A stretch of 64,000 bases of DNA, from the NCBI GenBank assembly GCA_905479065.1, contig CAJQLB010000004.1:1-64000 (forward strand), written 5' to 3'. How positions within the stretch are numbered: the first letter of the stretch is position 1; each line of letters starts with the position of its first letter. Positions 56,506 to 64,000 of the stretch are shown here, in pieces. The notes under the pieces are model-generated. The model had not been told where the DNA came from. It ran no database searches and was given only the letters and a program-made list of their open reading frames with translations. The position numbers were made by a program, and so were the translations under genes. The DNA comes from an uncultured Flavobacteriaceae bacterium. Its GTDB lineage: Bacteria; Bacteroidota; Bacteroidia; Flavobacteriales; Flavobacteriaceae.

Positions 56506-56832
56506 TTATTTTTTAAGCTCGAGTTTCTCCGCAAAGTAATCACAAAAATCTTTCATAGTAGCAGTCATCTTCTCATCCTGAGTGGCACGATAAAAAGTAT
56601 CACTCATTGCCACTAAAGTTTGGTGAAAAAACTGTTTCATTTCATCAATAGGCATATCTTTTGTCCATAAATCTATTCGTAGGGTTTCTTTTGATTTATT
56701 ATCCCAAACTGATAAAAGTATCGCTTTAGCTTCTTCGTCTTGAATACCACCATCTGCTGCCGTCCAAGATAGGTTTTCAGGAACTTTATTGTCATCTAAT
56801 TCTATATTCAACTCTATTTTTGAAGTACTCAT
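56506..56832 (-). CDS. gldC: Gliding motility protein GldC
   Basis: 108 residues, soluble and acidic, without a leader. MSTSKIELNIELDDNKVPENLSW and KAILLSVWDNKSKETLRIDLWTKDM, then QFFHQTLVAMSDTFYRAT, follow GldC. It was named from gliding mutants of Flavobacterium and lies after gldB in them. It starts 9 bp after gldB. Its molecular role is unknown; it may be an accessory that supports GldB function. Confidence 0.92.
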   Translation of the reverse strand: MSTSKIELNIELDDNKVPENLSWTAADGGIQDEEAKAILLSVWDNKSKETLRIDLWTKDMPIDEMKQFFHQTLVAMSDTFYRATQDEKMTATMKDFCDYFAEKLELKK

Positions 56833-56841
56833 GAGATTTTA

Positions 56842-57804
56842 CTATTTACGTGGTTTATATCTTGATTTGCTAAAAATTTCTAAAGCATCCATTTGAAGCA
56901 TCTTATTTAACTTTATATCGTTATTTTTCATAAAGGATCTAACAATTTGCCAACCAACATATTGCCCTAGTCTTCCGGGAGACTCTGAGTCAAACTGTAA
57001 ATTAAACTTAGTAAATGGTGCTGCGTTTATGAATCGCCCTGTTAATTGGGCATTAGTATCGTACAACATTTCTCTCTCAATAAAAAATTCCCACATACTC
57101 TTCTCATTTTGTCGAGCCCAACTTAACTCGTCTTCCGTGTAACCAATCTTTTCCTCGTCAGTTTTAAAAGGAATCATGACATCTTTAAAATAAAGAATTT
57201 TACCAAAATAAATCATCTCATCAACTAATGATTTTCTAGGTGCTTGATAAATTCGTTGCTCTGCGTAAGCAAAAGCTAAATCAGATACAATTTGTGACGC
57301 TTCAAAATTTTGTCTCAAATATTTTTGAATATTTCCGTAAAACTGATGATCTTTTCCTAAATAGGTATCTAGAGCAATTAATGTTATTGAATCTGTTACA
57401 AATACCTTGGTACGGTAATCTATTAAATCAGAAAAGGTAATAACTCTCGGTTCATTAAATGTGGGATAGTAATATTGTAAATGCTTAAAAAACATATTTA
57501 TTTCAGATTCAATTGGCTGAAAGTTTTTATGCACTTTTTGTATTTCCTGAGATAATTGCTGTCGTAAAGTATCTTTTATTCTTCTAATCCAAACAGAATC
57601 TGCAATTGTTCTTGAGAACATGAATGGATAATCTGACATCAGTTTTGACAATGTCTTAGGAGTAGCTTCAGAAAATAATATGTCAAATCGTTCAACATCG
57701 ATACTAACATCGATATCAGCAATTTCCCTTTCTCTTTTAGAGGTATTATTACAAGAAAAACATTGGAACAAAAGACAAACTAAAAAGACTGTTTTGATAG
57801 GCAT
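56842..57804 (-). CDS. gldB: Gliding motility lipoprotein GldB
   Basis: 320 residues from the ATG at 57804 (MPIKTVFLVCLLFQCFSC, lipobox Cys18); a start eight codons upstream is also possible. The mature part has GldB marks: RFDILFSEATPKTLSKLMSDYPFMFS, IGYTEDELSWARQNEKSMWEFFIE and PGRLGQYVGWQIVRSFM, with a Lewis-type zincin-like core suggested for the family. It is essential for gliding. It is co-transcribed with gldC and divergent from nadE. Confidence 0.92.
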   Translation of the reverse strand: MPIKTVFLVCLLFQCFSCNNTSKREREIADIDVSIDVERFDILFSEATPKTLSKLMSDYPFMFSRTIADSVWIRRIKDTLRQQLSQEIQKVHKNFQPIESEINMFFKHLQYYYPTFNEPRVITFSDLIDYRTKVFVTDSITLIALDTYLGKDHQFYGNIQKYLRQNFEASQIVSDLAFAYAEQRIYQAPRKSLVDEMIYFGKILYFKDVMIPFKTDEEKIGYTEDELSWARQNEKSMWEFFIEREMLYDTNAQLTGRFINAAPFTKFNLQFDSESPGRLGQYVGWQIVRSFMKNNDIKLNKMLQMDALEIFSKSRYKPRK

Positions 57805-57856
57805 GATATGGATTGAACTTAATTTCAAATAATTTTTATTACTTCCTTGAAAACTT

Positions 57857-57864
57857 TATTTTTG
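57857..57864 (+). promoter_or_regulatory. -7 box of the nadE promoter
   Basis: TATTTTTG matches TAnnTTTG exactly and lies 41 bp before the nadE start, in the spacer shared with gldB. The -33 element is unclear. Confidence 0.5.
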
Positions 57865-57904
57865 TACTGCAAATGTACTATTCTTTATCATAAAAAAAGT
57901 CCTC

Positions 57905-58693
57905 ATGCAGTTAGAAAAAGTTGTCAATCACATTGTAAATTGGTTAAAAGATTACGCTAATAAATCTGGTGTTAACGGTTTTGTTATCGGCGTCTCTGGG
58001 GGTATTGATTCTGCCGTAACCTCAACACTTTGTGCTCAAACAGATTTACCAGTACTCTGTTTAGAAATGCCTATACATCAAGCAACAAGTCATGTAAGTC
58101 GTTGCCAAGAACATCTGCTATTTTTAAAACACAAGTATACAAATATAAGTGATTGTAAGATAAATTTAACACCTGTTTTTGAAGCTTTTAAATCTGAGGT
58201 CTCCACGAATAGTGACGCTGTGAAAGTAGATATGGCTCTTGCAAATACACGAGCAAGAATGCGCATGCTAACCTTGTACTACCATGCAGGTATACATAAC
58301 TATTTAGTTGCTGGCACCGGAAATAAAGTTGAAGATTTTGGAGTTGGCTTTTATACAAAATATGGTGATGGCGGTGTTGATTTAAGTCCAATAGCAGATT
58401 TATTAAAATCTGAAGTTTATGACATTGGTTCATATTTAGGTGTTCCTGATTCCATAATGAAGGCGCCACCAAGCGACGGTCTTTTTGGTGATACGCGAAG
58501 TGACGAAGACCAAATTGGAGCAAACTATGATGAATTAGAGTGGGCCATGAAAATGGACGATCTTCATAAAAAAATAACTGATTTTTCGGGAAGAGAAAGA
58601 GAAGTGTTTCAAATTTTTAAAAATTATAATTCTAAAAATCAGCATAAAATGATGCCAATTCCTGTGTGTAAAATACCTAATGATTTGAAGTAA
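57905..58693 (+). CDS. nadE: NH3-dependent NAD+ synthetase NadE
   Basis: 262 residues without the N-terminal glutaminase domain, so the enzyme uses free ammonia. The ATP-pyrophosphatase loop GVSGGIDSAVTSTLC, LANTRARMRMLTLYYHA, GTGNKVEDFGVGFYTKYGDGGVDLSPIADL and PSDGLFGDTRSDEDQIGANYDELEWAM are the family marks. It makes NAD from deamido-NAD. The gene stands alone and is followed by the response regulator after 131 bp. Confidence 0.95.
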   Translation: MQLEKVVNHIVNWLKDYANKSGVNGFVIGVSGGIDSAVTSTLCAQTDLPVLCLEMPIHQATSHVSRCQEHLLFLKHKYTNISDCKINLTPVFEAFKSEVSTNSDAVKVDMALANTRARMRMLTLYYHAGIHNYLVAGTGNKVEDFGVGFYTKYGDGGVDLSPIADLLKSEVYDIGSYLGVPDSIMKAPPSDGLFGDTRSDEDQIGANYDELEWAMKMDDLHKKITDFSGREREVFQIFKNYNSKNQHKMMPIPVCKIPNDLK

Positions 58694-58824
58694 TGTTGTC
58701 AATTTTAAGGGATAACCACACGTTGCACTGCTTTTTTTACTACTTTTATGTATCCTCTATCAAAAAACAGCTCCCTCATCTACTTATGTATGAGATTAAT
58801 AGTATTGTATTAAAACAGTAAAAC

Positions 58825-59454
58825 ATGATCAAGGTATTAGTTGCTGACCATCATCCAATTATTAGGACAGGGCTAAAAATGCTTTTAGAATCTTCATCTG
58901 ATATTCAGGTAATAGGCAGTGCTACCACTGGCAAAGAACTTTTTGATGTTGTCGGCCGCACAAAACCTGATATTGTTCTTTCTGAAATTGACTTGCCGGA
59001 GCTAAATGGAATAACAGCGCTTAGAACATTAAAAAAAGAATACCAAGATATTAAAGTCATTATGTTTAGTTCCCACCCAGAAGAAATTTATGCGGTGAGC
59101 TCTATCAAGGCAGGAGCCTCCGGATATCTAACAAAATCCGTTAGTACTCAAACAATAAAAGATGCTATTATGAAAGTCTACAGCGGCGGTATATACATCA
59201 GTAATGACCTAGCGCAACGTTTAACATTTGAAGAGCGCGGAAACAGACCTAGCAAGCTCTACAAAAAACTCTCAACTCGAGAAGTAGAAGTTCTGAAACT
59301 CTTGTCCTCTGGACGCCGTAACAAAGAAATTGCAGAAGAGTTAAATATTAATGAAAAAACCGTTAGTACTTATAAGGCTCGGTTAATGAAAAAATTAAAT
59401 GTCACCAACTTGGTAGATTTGATTAATCAATCCCGACATCTTGAGCTGAATTAA
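58825..59454 (+). CDS. LuxR/NarL-type response regulator with Glu at the phosphorylation site
   Basis: 209 residues: receiver domain (1-~120) and LuxR HTH (KKLSTREVEVLKLLSSGRRNKEIAEELNINEKTVSTYKARLMKKL). The receiver's acceptor Asp is replaced by Glu54 (DIVLSEIDLPELNG), and the acidic pair that binds Mg2+ reads Asp8-His9 (VLVADHHP). The Lys of GYLTKS is kept. Phosphorylation as in normal two-component systems is therefore unlikely; the Glu may mimic the active form. No sensor kinase gene is nearby. The stop codon exactly abuts that of the convergent dnaG. Target genes unknown. Confidence 0.88.
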   Translation: MIKVLVADHHPIIRTGLKMLLESSSDIQVIGSATTGKELFDVVGRTKPDIVLSEIDLPELNGITALRTLKKEYQDIKVIMFSSHPEEIYAVSSIKAGASGYLTKSVSTQTIKDAIMKVYSGGIYISNDLAQRLTFEERGNRPSKLYKKLSTREVEVLKLLSSGRRNKEIAEELNINEKTVSTYKARLMKKLNVTNLVDLINQSRHLELN

Positions 59455-61410
59455 TTATAATACACGATTTAATTTGCGTGATAACAACATTTTTAAATTC
59501 GAGTAATTTAAAACATCCTCCAATATTGTTTTATTAGAGCTTTTTGTGTCTTGGGTTGCTTGTCTAAATTCTGTCACTTTTTGATCAATTAAAAAACATC
59601 GGAGGCTCAAAATAGTCTCATTAACTAATTGTGATATACTGTGACTTTTATCCTTCGGGAAAATATTTTTTCGTTCCCAATCATGTAAGCTATAACGCTC
59701 ATCATTCATTAATATGTTAGTTATTTCACTCGCTGATTTATCATCAACAAGGTTGATAAAACTTTCAAGGGCATAGTCAGGATTTTGATTAAGTGTGTCT
59801 ACAAGTGTGTAATACAATACCTTGAAGTTTTCATTGGTGAATTCCATTTCATCTTCTTGTAAATCTAAATAAATCTTCTCAAATACTTTAGCCTTATGAA
59901 TCGTTGGTTCTAAAATTAATTCACCACTATCAGCTTCTTTTAAAACCAAATCTTCAAACTCCTCAGTTTTGTTGCCGTATAATAATAAAATTTCAATAAT
60001 TTTTCGTTCTAGCTCATACTGAATATTAACTTTTTTTACTGGCTCATTTCGTTGAACAACATCAAACACTTTTTGATTTTTCTTAAAACCTTTATTAGCT
60101 TCTTCAAATGATTTTTTCTTGATTTGTGCTAACGAGCTAAATAACACCTCTTCACTTATATCCATTATTCGAGAACATTCTTGAATATAAATTTCTGTTT
60201 GTATACGATCTGGGATTTTTGAGATACTCGTCACCATATCTCTTATTAATCCTGCTTTTTTTACAGGATCATTCTTAGCATCTTTCATCAATAATGATGC
60301 TTTGTAGGCTATAAAATCTTTTGCGTTATTTTCAAGATATTGTCGGAGCTCCTGCTCAGTTTTTTTACGAGCAAAACTATCGGGGTCTTCACCGTCAGGA
60401 AATGTACATACTTTAACATTCATTCCTTGCTCTAAGATTAAATCGATTCCCCTTAGTGACGCCCTAATACCTGCCTCGTCCCCATCAAAAAGTACAGTTA
60501 TATTTTTTGTTAGTCTATTGATGAGCCTTATTTGATCTGAAGTCAGCGCTGTTCCAGAGGAAGAAACTACATTTTTGATCCCTGTTTGATGAAATTGAAT
60601 AACATCAGTATACCCCTCTACCAAATAACAATTATCTAATTTTGCAATACTTTGCTTCGCGTGATATAATCCATACAAGATTTTACTTTTTTGATAAATA
60701 TCACTTTCAGGTGAATTCAAATATTTAGCGGCTTTTTTATCAGAGGTTAAAATTCGCCCACCAAAACCAAGAACACGTCCACTCATACTTTGGATAGGAA
60801 ACATGACTCTACCCTTAAAACGATCAAAACGCTTCTCTTCTTTAACAATTGTAAGACCAGTTTTTTCAAGATATTCGATGGCGTACCCTTTCTTTAAGGC
60901 CTCATCTGTAAACGCTTGCCACTCGTCTAATGAATAACCCAAACCAAATGTCTCAATAGTCATGTCTGTAAAGCCACGTTCTTTAAAATACCCTTTACCA
61001 ATAGCTTGACCTTTATCAGTTTTTAAAAGTATATTCTTAAAATAGGAACTGGCGAATTCACTGACTAAATACATACTCTCTCGGGCATCAGCTTGAATTT
61101 TGTCTTCATTGGACTGTTCTGTCTCTTCAACCTCTATATTGTATTTCTTTGCAAGATATTTTATTGCTTCTGGATAAGTAAAATGCTCATGCTCCATCAA
61201 AAATGAAACTGACGTACCACCTTTACCACTTGAAAAGTCTTTCCAAATTTGTTTTACGGGTGACACCATGAAACTTGGAGATCTTTCATCACTAAAAGGA
61301 CTAAGACCTTTAAAATTACTACCTGCTTTTTTTAATTGTACAAAATCACCTATTACCTCCTCAACACGGGCTGCATCAAATACTTGGTCTATGGTTGATT
61401 TTGAAATCAA
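59455..61410 (-). CDS. dnaG: DNA primase DnaG, zinc ligands replaced
   Basis: 651 residues. The N-terminal zinc-binding fold is kept in shape (GSNFKGLSPFSDERSPSF and KQIWKDFSSGKGGTSVSFLM) but all four ligands are changed: Ser37 and Ser40 where Cys and His stand, Asp58 and Ser61 for the two Cys. The catalytic RNA polymerase/Toprim domain is normal (FGGRILTSDKKAAKYLNSPESDIYQK, NCYLVEGYTDVIQFHQTG, FDGDEAGIRASLRGIDLILEQG, DPDSFAR). The C-terminal part should bind the DnaB helicase. It makes RNA primers for replication. Loss of the zinc site is, as far as I recall, shared by Flavobacteriia. Confidence 0.95.
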   Translation of the reverse strand: MISKSTIDQVFDAARVEEVIGDFVQLKKAGSNFKGLSPFSDERSPSFMVSPVKQIWKDFSSGKGGTSVSFLMEHEHFTYPEAIKYLAKKYNIEVEETEQSNEDKIQADARESMYLVSEFASSYFKNILLKTDKGQAIGKGYFKERGFTDMTIETFGLGYSLDEWQAFTDEALKKGYAIEYLEKTGLTIVKEEKRFDRFKGRVMFPIQSMSGRVLGFGGRILTSDKKAAKYLNSPESDIYQKSKILYGLYHAKQSIAKLDNCYLVEGYTDVIQFHQTGIKNVVSSSGTALTSDQIRLINRLTKNITVLFDGDEAGIRASLRGIDLILEQGMNVKVCTFPDGEDPDSFARKKTEQELRQYLENNAKDFIAYKASLLMKDAKNDPVKKAGLIRDMVTSISKIPDRIQTEIYIQECSRIMDISEEVLFSSLAQIKKKSFEEANKGFKKNQKVFDVVQRNEPVKKVNIQYELERKIIEILLLYGNKTEEFEDLVLKEADSGELILEPTIHKAKVFEKIYLDLQEDEMEFTNENFKVLYYTLVDTLNQNPDYALESFINLVDDKSASEITNILMNDERYSLHDWERKNIFPKDKSHSISQLVNETILSLRCFLIDQKVTEFRQATQDTKSSNKTILEDVLNYSNLKMLLSRKLNRVL

Positions 61411-61722
61411 GATTGGTGTTTTATGATAATCGTAAAAATAACAAAAACAAAGATAGAAATAACTCGATAAAAAGGTTTTTCAATTATCACAACAATAATA
61501 AATGACCCTTCAATTTACATATAATAGGTCAGCAATATTAAACAAGTACTCGAATGATGGTAAGTAAAAATTAATAAGTATGGAAATTGGAAATATAGGC
61601 GAGTATTTAATTTGAATTATTTAAATTAATATTGGCTGACTTTTTGGAATCAGTTAAAAATGAGTTAAAGACGAAGTTCCTATCGTTCAAAAAAATTAAC
61701 TTAGGTTTAAAATGACACACAA
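61411..61722. other. 312-bp intergenic region between dnaG and the small-protein pair
   Basis: No gene longer than a few codons was found. On the minus strand TATCTTTG (61455-61448), an exact TAnnTTTG match about 38 bp before the dnaG ATG, is the likely dnaG promoter. On the plus strand TTAATTTG (61607-61614) is a weak -7 candidate for the small-protein operon, with about 100 bases of leader. The rest is AT-rich without clear hairpins. Confidence 0.5.
61448..61455 (-). promoter_or_regulatory. -7 box of the dnaG promoter
   Basis: TATCTTTG on the minus strand is an exact match to TAnnTTTG, 38 bp upstream of the dnaG start. A TTGA near 61483-61480 is a poor -33 candidate with 24-bp spacing. Confidence 0.55.
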
Positions 61723-61902
61723 ATGAAAACAATTAACAATTTCGTTTTAAAATGGTATCCTGTTTTACTAGCATTTATCTGCCTATTATACTCAGTAGGC
61801 CTTGGGCTAAATGGTCAAACTGAAGAAGCACAATATTCGGCACATTGGCCAGGAACAATTTTATTATTTGCAATAGCGATCAGACAAAGACGGAAATCAT
61901 GA
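61723..61902 (+). CDS. Small membrane protein, 59 aa
   Basis: ATG 61723 to TGA 61902. The sequence has a first membrane helix (WYPVLLAFICLLYSVGLGL), a short polar loop (NGQTEEAQYSAHWPG) and a second, shorter hydrophobic stretch (TILLFAIAI) before a basic end RQRRKS, so it is probably a two-helix hairpin. Its stop overlaps the start of the next small gene (ATGA), which argues that both are real and translated together. No family was recognised. Confidence 0.6.
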   Translation: MKTINNFVLKWYPVLLAFICLLYSVGLGLNGQTEEAQYSAHWPGTILLFAIAIRQRRKS

Positions 61903-62051
61903 GCTTACAATTTTTTTTAGTTGGCGGAATCATCTTCGCCATTTACATCTATTTTACAATATGGAATATTATATATTCAAGTAAGAAAAACAAAGAAGAG
62001 AATTATCCTAATATTAAAGAGGACTTACAAGACAATAACGGTTCAGATTAA
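61899..62051 (+). CDS. Small membrane protein, 50 aa
   Basis: The start is the ATG at 61899, four bases before the end of the preceding gene, giving MSLQFFLVGGIIFAIYIYFTI, one membrane helix, then SSKKNKEENYPNIKEDLQDNNGSD, a charged tail. An in-frame upstream ATG at 61845 would add residues without leader character and overlap the first gene. Its arrangement resembles small two-protein membrane units of Flavobacteriia, role unknown. Confidence 0.62.
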   Translation: MSLQFFLVGGIIFAIYIYFTIWNIIYSSKKNKEENYPNIKEDLQDNNGSD

Positions 62052-62084
62052 GTTCAGATATTATTTAAGTTAAATATATTGACG

Positions 62085-62110
62085 AAGGGGTGACTATATG
62101 TGCATCCCTT
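62085..62110 (+). terminator. Possible terminator after the small-protein pair
   Basis: Arms AAGGGGTG (62085-62092) and CATCCCTT (62103-62110) pair with one G-T pair around a 10-base loop, followed by a short T-rich run (GTTTGATTTG). Confidence 0.5.
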
Positions 62111-62214
62111 GTTTGATTTGTATAATTAGCAACGATGACTAGTTAAAACAAACAACAACTGTATAGCCATTATGTTTCTCAATGCATCCGTACATTAAGG
62201 TGACCTAAAACAAG

Positions 62215-63192
62215 CTATTTATCCCTTGAAATAACATAATTAACCATCAAAACCAATGCTTCCTTATATTCAGAGTTTGGGTATTTTTTTAAAAGTTCAA
62301 GTGCTTCTAATTGAAATTGCTCCATTTTAGACACAGCATACGCTAAACCTCCTTTTTCTTTAACAAACGCAATTACCTCCTTTACTCTAGCTTTATTTTT
62401 ATTATGTTTTTTAACAGAATTAATAAGCCAATTTTGTTCTTTTTGTGTGCAATTGTTAAGAACATAAATTAATGGTAATGTCATTTTTTGCTCCTTAATG
62501 TCTATCCCTGTAGGTTTTCCGATTTTTTCCTCTCCATAATCAAATAAATCATCTTTGATTTGAAACGCCATACCAATGAGTTCTCCAAATTTCCTCATCT
62601 GCTCCACGTGATTGGTATTGGGCTTGACTGACGCTGCTCCTAAACTACAGCACGCGGCAATAAGTGTCGCTGTTTTTTGTCTAATTATGTCGTAATAAAC
62701 ATCTTCTGTAATATCAAGTTTTCTGGCTTTATCGATTTGAAGTAATTCCCCCTCAACAATCTCTCTTACAGCTACCGAGATAATTTTTAACAAATCATAA
62801 TCATTGTTGTCAATACAAACTAGCATGCCTTTTGACAAGAAATAATCACCAATTAAAACAGCAATTTTATTTTTCCATAGAGCATTAATTGAAAAGAAAC
62901 CTCGTCGTCTGTTACTGTCGTCAACAACATCGTCATGAACCAAGGAGGCCGTGTGGATGAGTTCAATTACTGAGGCACCGCGGTATGTGCGCTCACTAAC
63001 CTCTCCATGATTGACTATTTTAGCAACTAAAAAAACAAACATAGGTCTCATTTGCTTCCCTTTCCGATTAACTATGTAATGTGTAATTCTGTTTAGTAAT
63101 GCCACTTTACTAGACATGGCTAAATGAAACTTTTGTTCAAACAGTTCCATTTCATAGTCGATAGGTTGCTTTATTTGCTCTACTATTTTCAA
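62215..63192 (-). CDS. Polyprenyl diphosphate synthase
   Basis: 325 residues from the TTG at 63192 (family-like start MKIVEQIKQPID); another TTG at 63213 is possible and no ATG is available. The trans-prenyltransferase marks are complete: KGKQMRPMFVFLVAK, the first Asp-rich motif HDDVVDDSNRRRG, and the second KDDLFDYGEEKIGKPTGIDIKEQK. The size suggests the long-chain enzyme for the menaquinone side chain (MK-6 in Flavobacteriaceae) rather than IspA. The chain length cannot be read from the sequence with certainty. Confidence 0.92.
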   Translation of the reverse strand: MKIVEQIKQPIDYEMELFEQKFHLAMSSKVALLNRITHYIVNRKGKQMRPMFVFLVAKIVNHGEVSERTYRGASVIELIHTASLVHDDVVDDSNRRRGFFSINALWKNKIAVLIGDYFLSKGMLVCIDNNDYDLLKIISVAVREIVEGELLQIDKARKLDITEDVYYDIIRQKTATLIAACCSLGAASVKPNTNHVEQMRKFGELIGMAFQIKDDLFDYGEEKIGKPTGIDIKEQKMTLPLIYVLNNCTQKEQNWLINSVKKHNKNKARVKEVIAFVKEKGGLAYAVSKMEQFQLEALELLKKYPNSEYKEALVLMVNYVISRDK

Positions 63193-63269
63193 TTCAAAAT
63201 AATTATACAGCAAAGTTACTAATAATGTCTACAACCAAAAAAAGAAGTGTAATTATTGAAATTCTAATT

Positions 63270-64000
63270 TTAAGTTTTGTTGGCTAATTGTCCGCATGCT
63301 GCATCGATGTCCTTGCCGCGACTTCTCCTAACATTAACAACTATTCTGTTACTCTCTAGAGCACGAGTATACCCATCCAAACTCTCTTGAGAAGCCTGCT
63401 GATAAAGGCCATCATCAATTGGATTGTATTCAATTATATTGACCTTGCTAGGAACATACTTGCAAAACTTCACTAGAGCATCAATATCCTTCTGACAATC
63501 ATTAATTCCCTTCCAAATAACATATTCATAAGTTATTTGTCGATTGGTTTTTTTGTACCAATACTCCAATGCTTCGCGTAACTCAGCTAATGGAAATGTT
63601 TCATTGAAAGGCATAATTGATGTTCTAACATTATCAATTGCAGAATGTAGTGACACAGCCAAATTAAATTTAACTTGATCATCAGCCATTTTTCTGATCA
63701 TTTTTGGAACTCCTGATGTAGAGACAACAATACGCTTTGGTGACATCCCAAGTCCTTCAGGTGATGTGATTTTATCAATAGCTTTAAGAACATTATTGTA
63801 ATTCATAAGTGGTTCTCCCATTCCCATAAAAACAATATTCGACAACGGTCTATTATGATATAATTTACTTTGCTTATCAATGACTACGACCTGATCATAA
63901 ATCTCATCTGGATTCAGGTTACGCATTCTCTTTAAACGAGACGTAGCACAAAATTTACAATCTAAACTACATCCTACTTGACTCGAAACACAAGCCGTTG
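63270..64000 (-). CDS. rlmN: 23S rRNA (adenine2503-C2)-methyltransferase RlmN (partial)
   Basis: The C-terminal ~240 residues; the gene continues beyond the window end. The radical SAM cluster motif CSLDCKFCATS lies at the right edge (VSSQVGCSLDCKFCATSR). Next come NIVFMGMGEPLMNYNNV, RIVVSTSGVPKMIRKM, LAVSLHSAID and IWKGINDCQKD. The C-terminal GKDIDAACGQL holds the second catalytic Cys. It methylates A2503 of 23S rRNA and A37 of some tRNAs. An ATG at 63926 inside the frame is not the start. Confidence 0.95.
   Translation of the reverse strand, partial: TACVSSQVGCSLDCKFCATSRLKRMRNLNPDEIYDQVVVIDKQSKLYHNRPLSNIVFMGMGEPLMNYNNVLKAIDKITSPEGLGMSPKRIVVSTSGVPKMIRKMADDQVKFNLAVSLHSAIDNVRTSIMPFNETFPLAELREALEYWYKKTNRQITYEYVIWKGINDCQKDIDALVKFCKYVPSKVNIIEYNPIDDGLYQQASQESLDGYTRALESNRIVVNVRRSRGKDIDAACGQLANKT

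Overview
The window comes from a chromosome of the Bacteroidota, almost certainly a marine-type member of the Flavobacteriaceae. The evidence is its strong AT bias, the gliding and type IX secretion genes gldK-gldL-gldM-gldN and gldB-gldC, a cargo protein with a type A type IX sorting domain, the flavobacterial exosortase XrtF, promoters with the Bacteroidota -7 box TAnnTTTG, and starts without Shine-Dalgarno sites. I see no insertion sequence, prophage, CRISPR array, rRNA or tRNA. It reads as ordinary core chromosome with a few accessory islands.

Layout. 1-2.9 kb: the 3' end of one type IX cargo gene and a complete second one, sharing an almost identical sorting-domain cassette. 2.9-7.3 kb: an accessory island. 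A membrane HTTM (gamma-carboxylase-like) gene diverges from a probable operon of a 52-residue exported peptide ending in Ser, an HprK-like kinase and an NTP_transf_5-type nucleotidyltransferase. This is the best candidate for an undescribed system. 7.4-9.3 kb: an outer-membrane barrel protein whose tail carries a heptanucleotide repeat, and an exported leucine-rich-repeat protein. 9.4-15.3 kb: an RND efflux operon (adaptor, pump, TolC-like channel, CPXCG protein). 15.4-18.8 kb: an ABC-F ATPase, a DUF983 protein and a FAD oxidoreductase. 18.9-27.3 kb: topA, a degenerate arginase-fold protein and gldKLMN, all on the minus strand.

27.4-36.5 kb: a membrane protein, then miaB, a sigma-54-type activator, lptE, a TPR protein, secG, groES-groEL and a CotH-family lipoprotein. 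36.5-40.7 kb: a metal-linked group on the minus strand (HYC_CC_PP-type protein, TonB receptor, HMA protein, heavy-metal-binding lipoprotein, unknown lipoprotein). 40.7-42.2 kb: XrtF with its partner, divergent from a GAF/fRMsr-like protein. 42.3-49.5 kb: purH and the cell-shape cluster mreB-mreC-mreD-PBP2-rodA. 49.5-56.4 kb: an exported PLP enzyme, a DUF1080 lipoprotein, a Gfo/Idh/MocA oxidoreductase with a Tat-like leader and a large BNR/sortilin-like protein. 56.5-64 kb: gldB-gldC, nadE, a response regulator lacking its phospho-acceptor Asp, a primase lacking zinc ligands, two tiny membrane proteins, a polyprenyl synthase and a partial rlmN.

Working together: GldK/N (outer-membrane ring) and GldL/M (proton-driven motor) form the type IX secretion core that would export the sorting-domain proteins at the left edge. 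MreBCD, PBP2 and RodA build the rod-shaped wall. SecG and GroES/GroEL serve export and folding, and LptE inserts LPS. The metal group looks like a copper (or similar metal) handling unit. All functions are inferred from sequence features read by eye; no database search was run.
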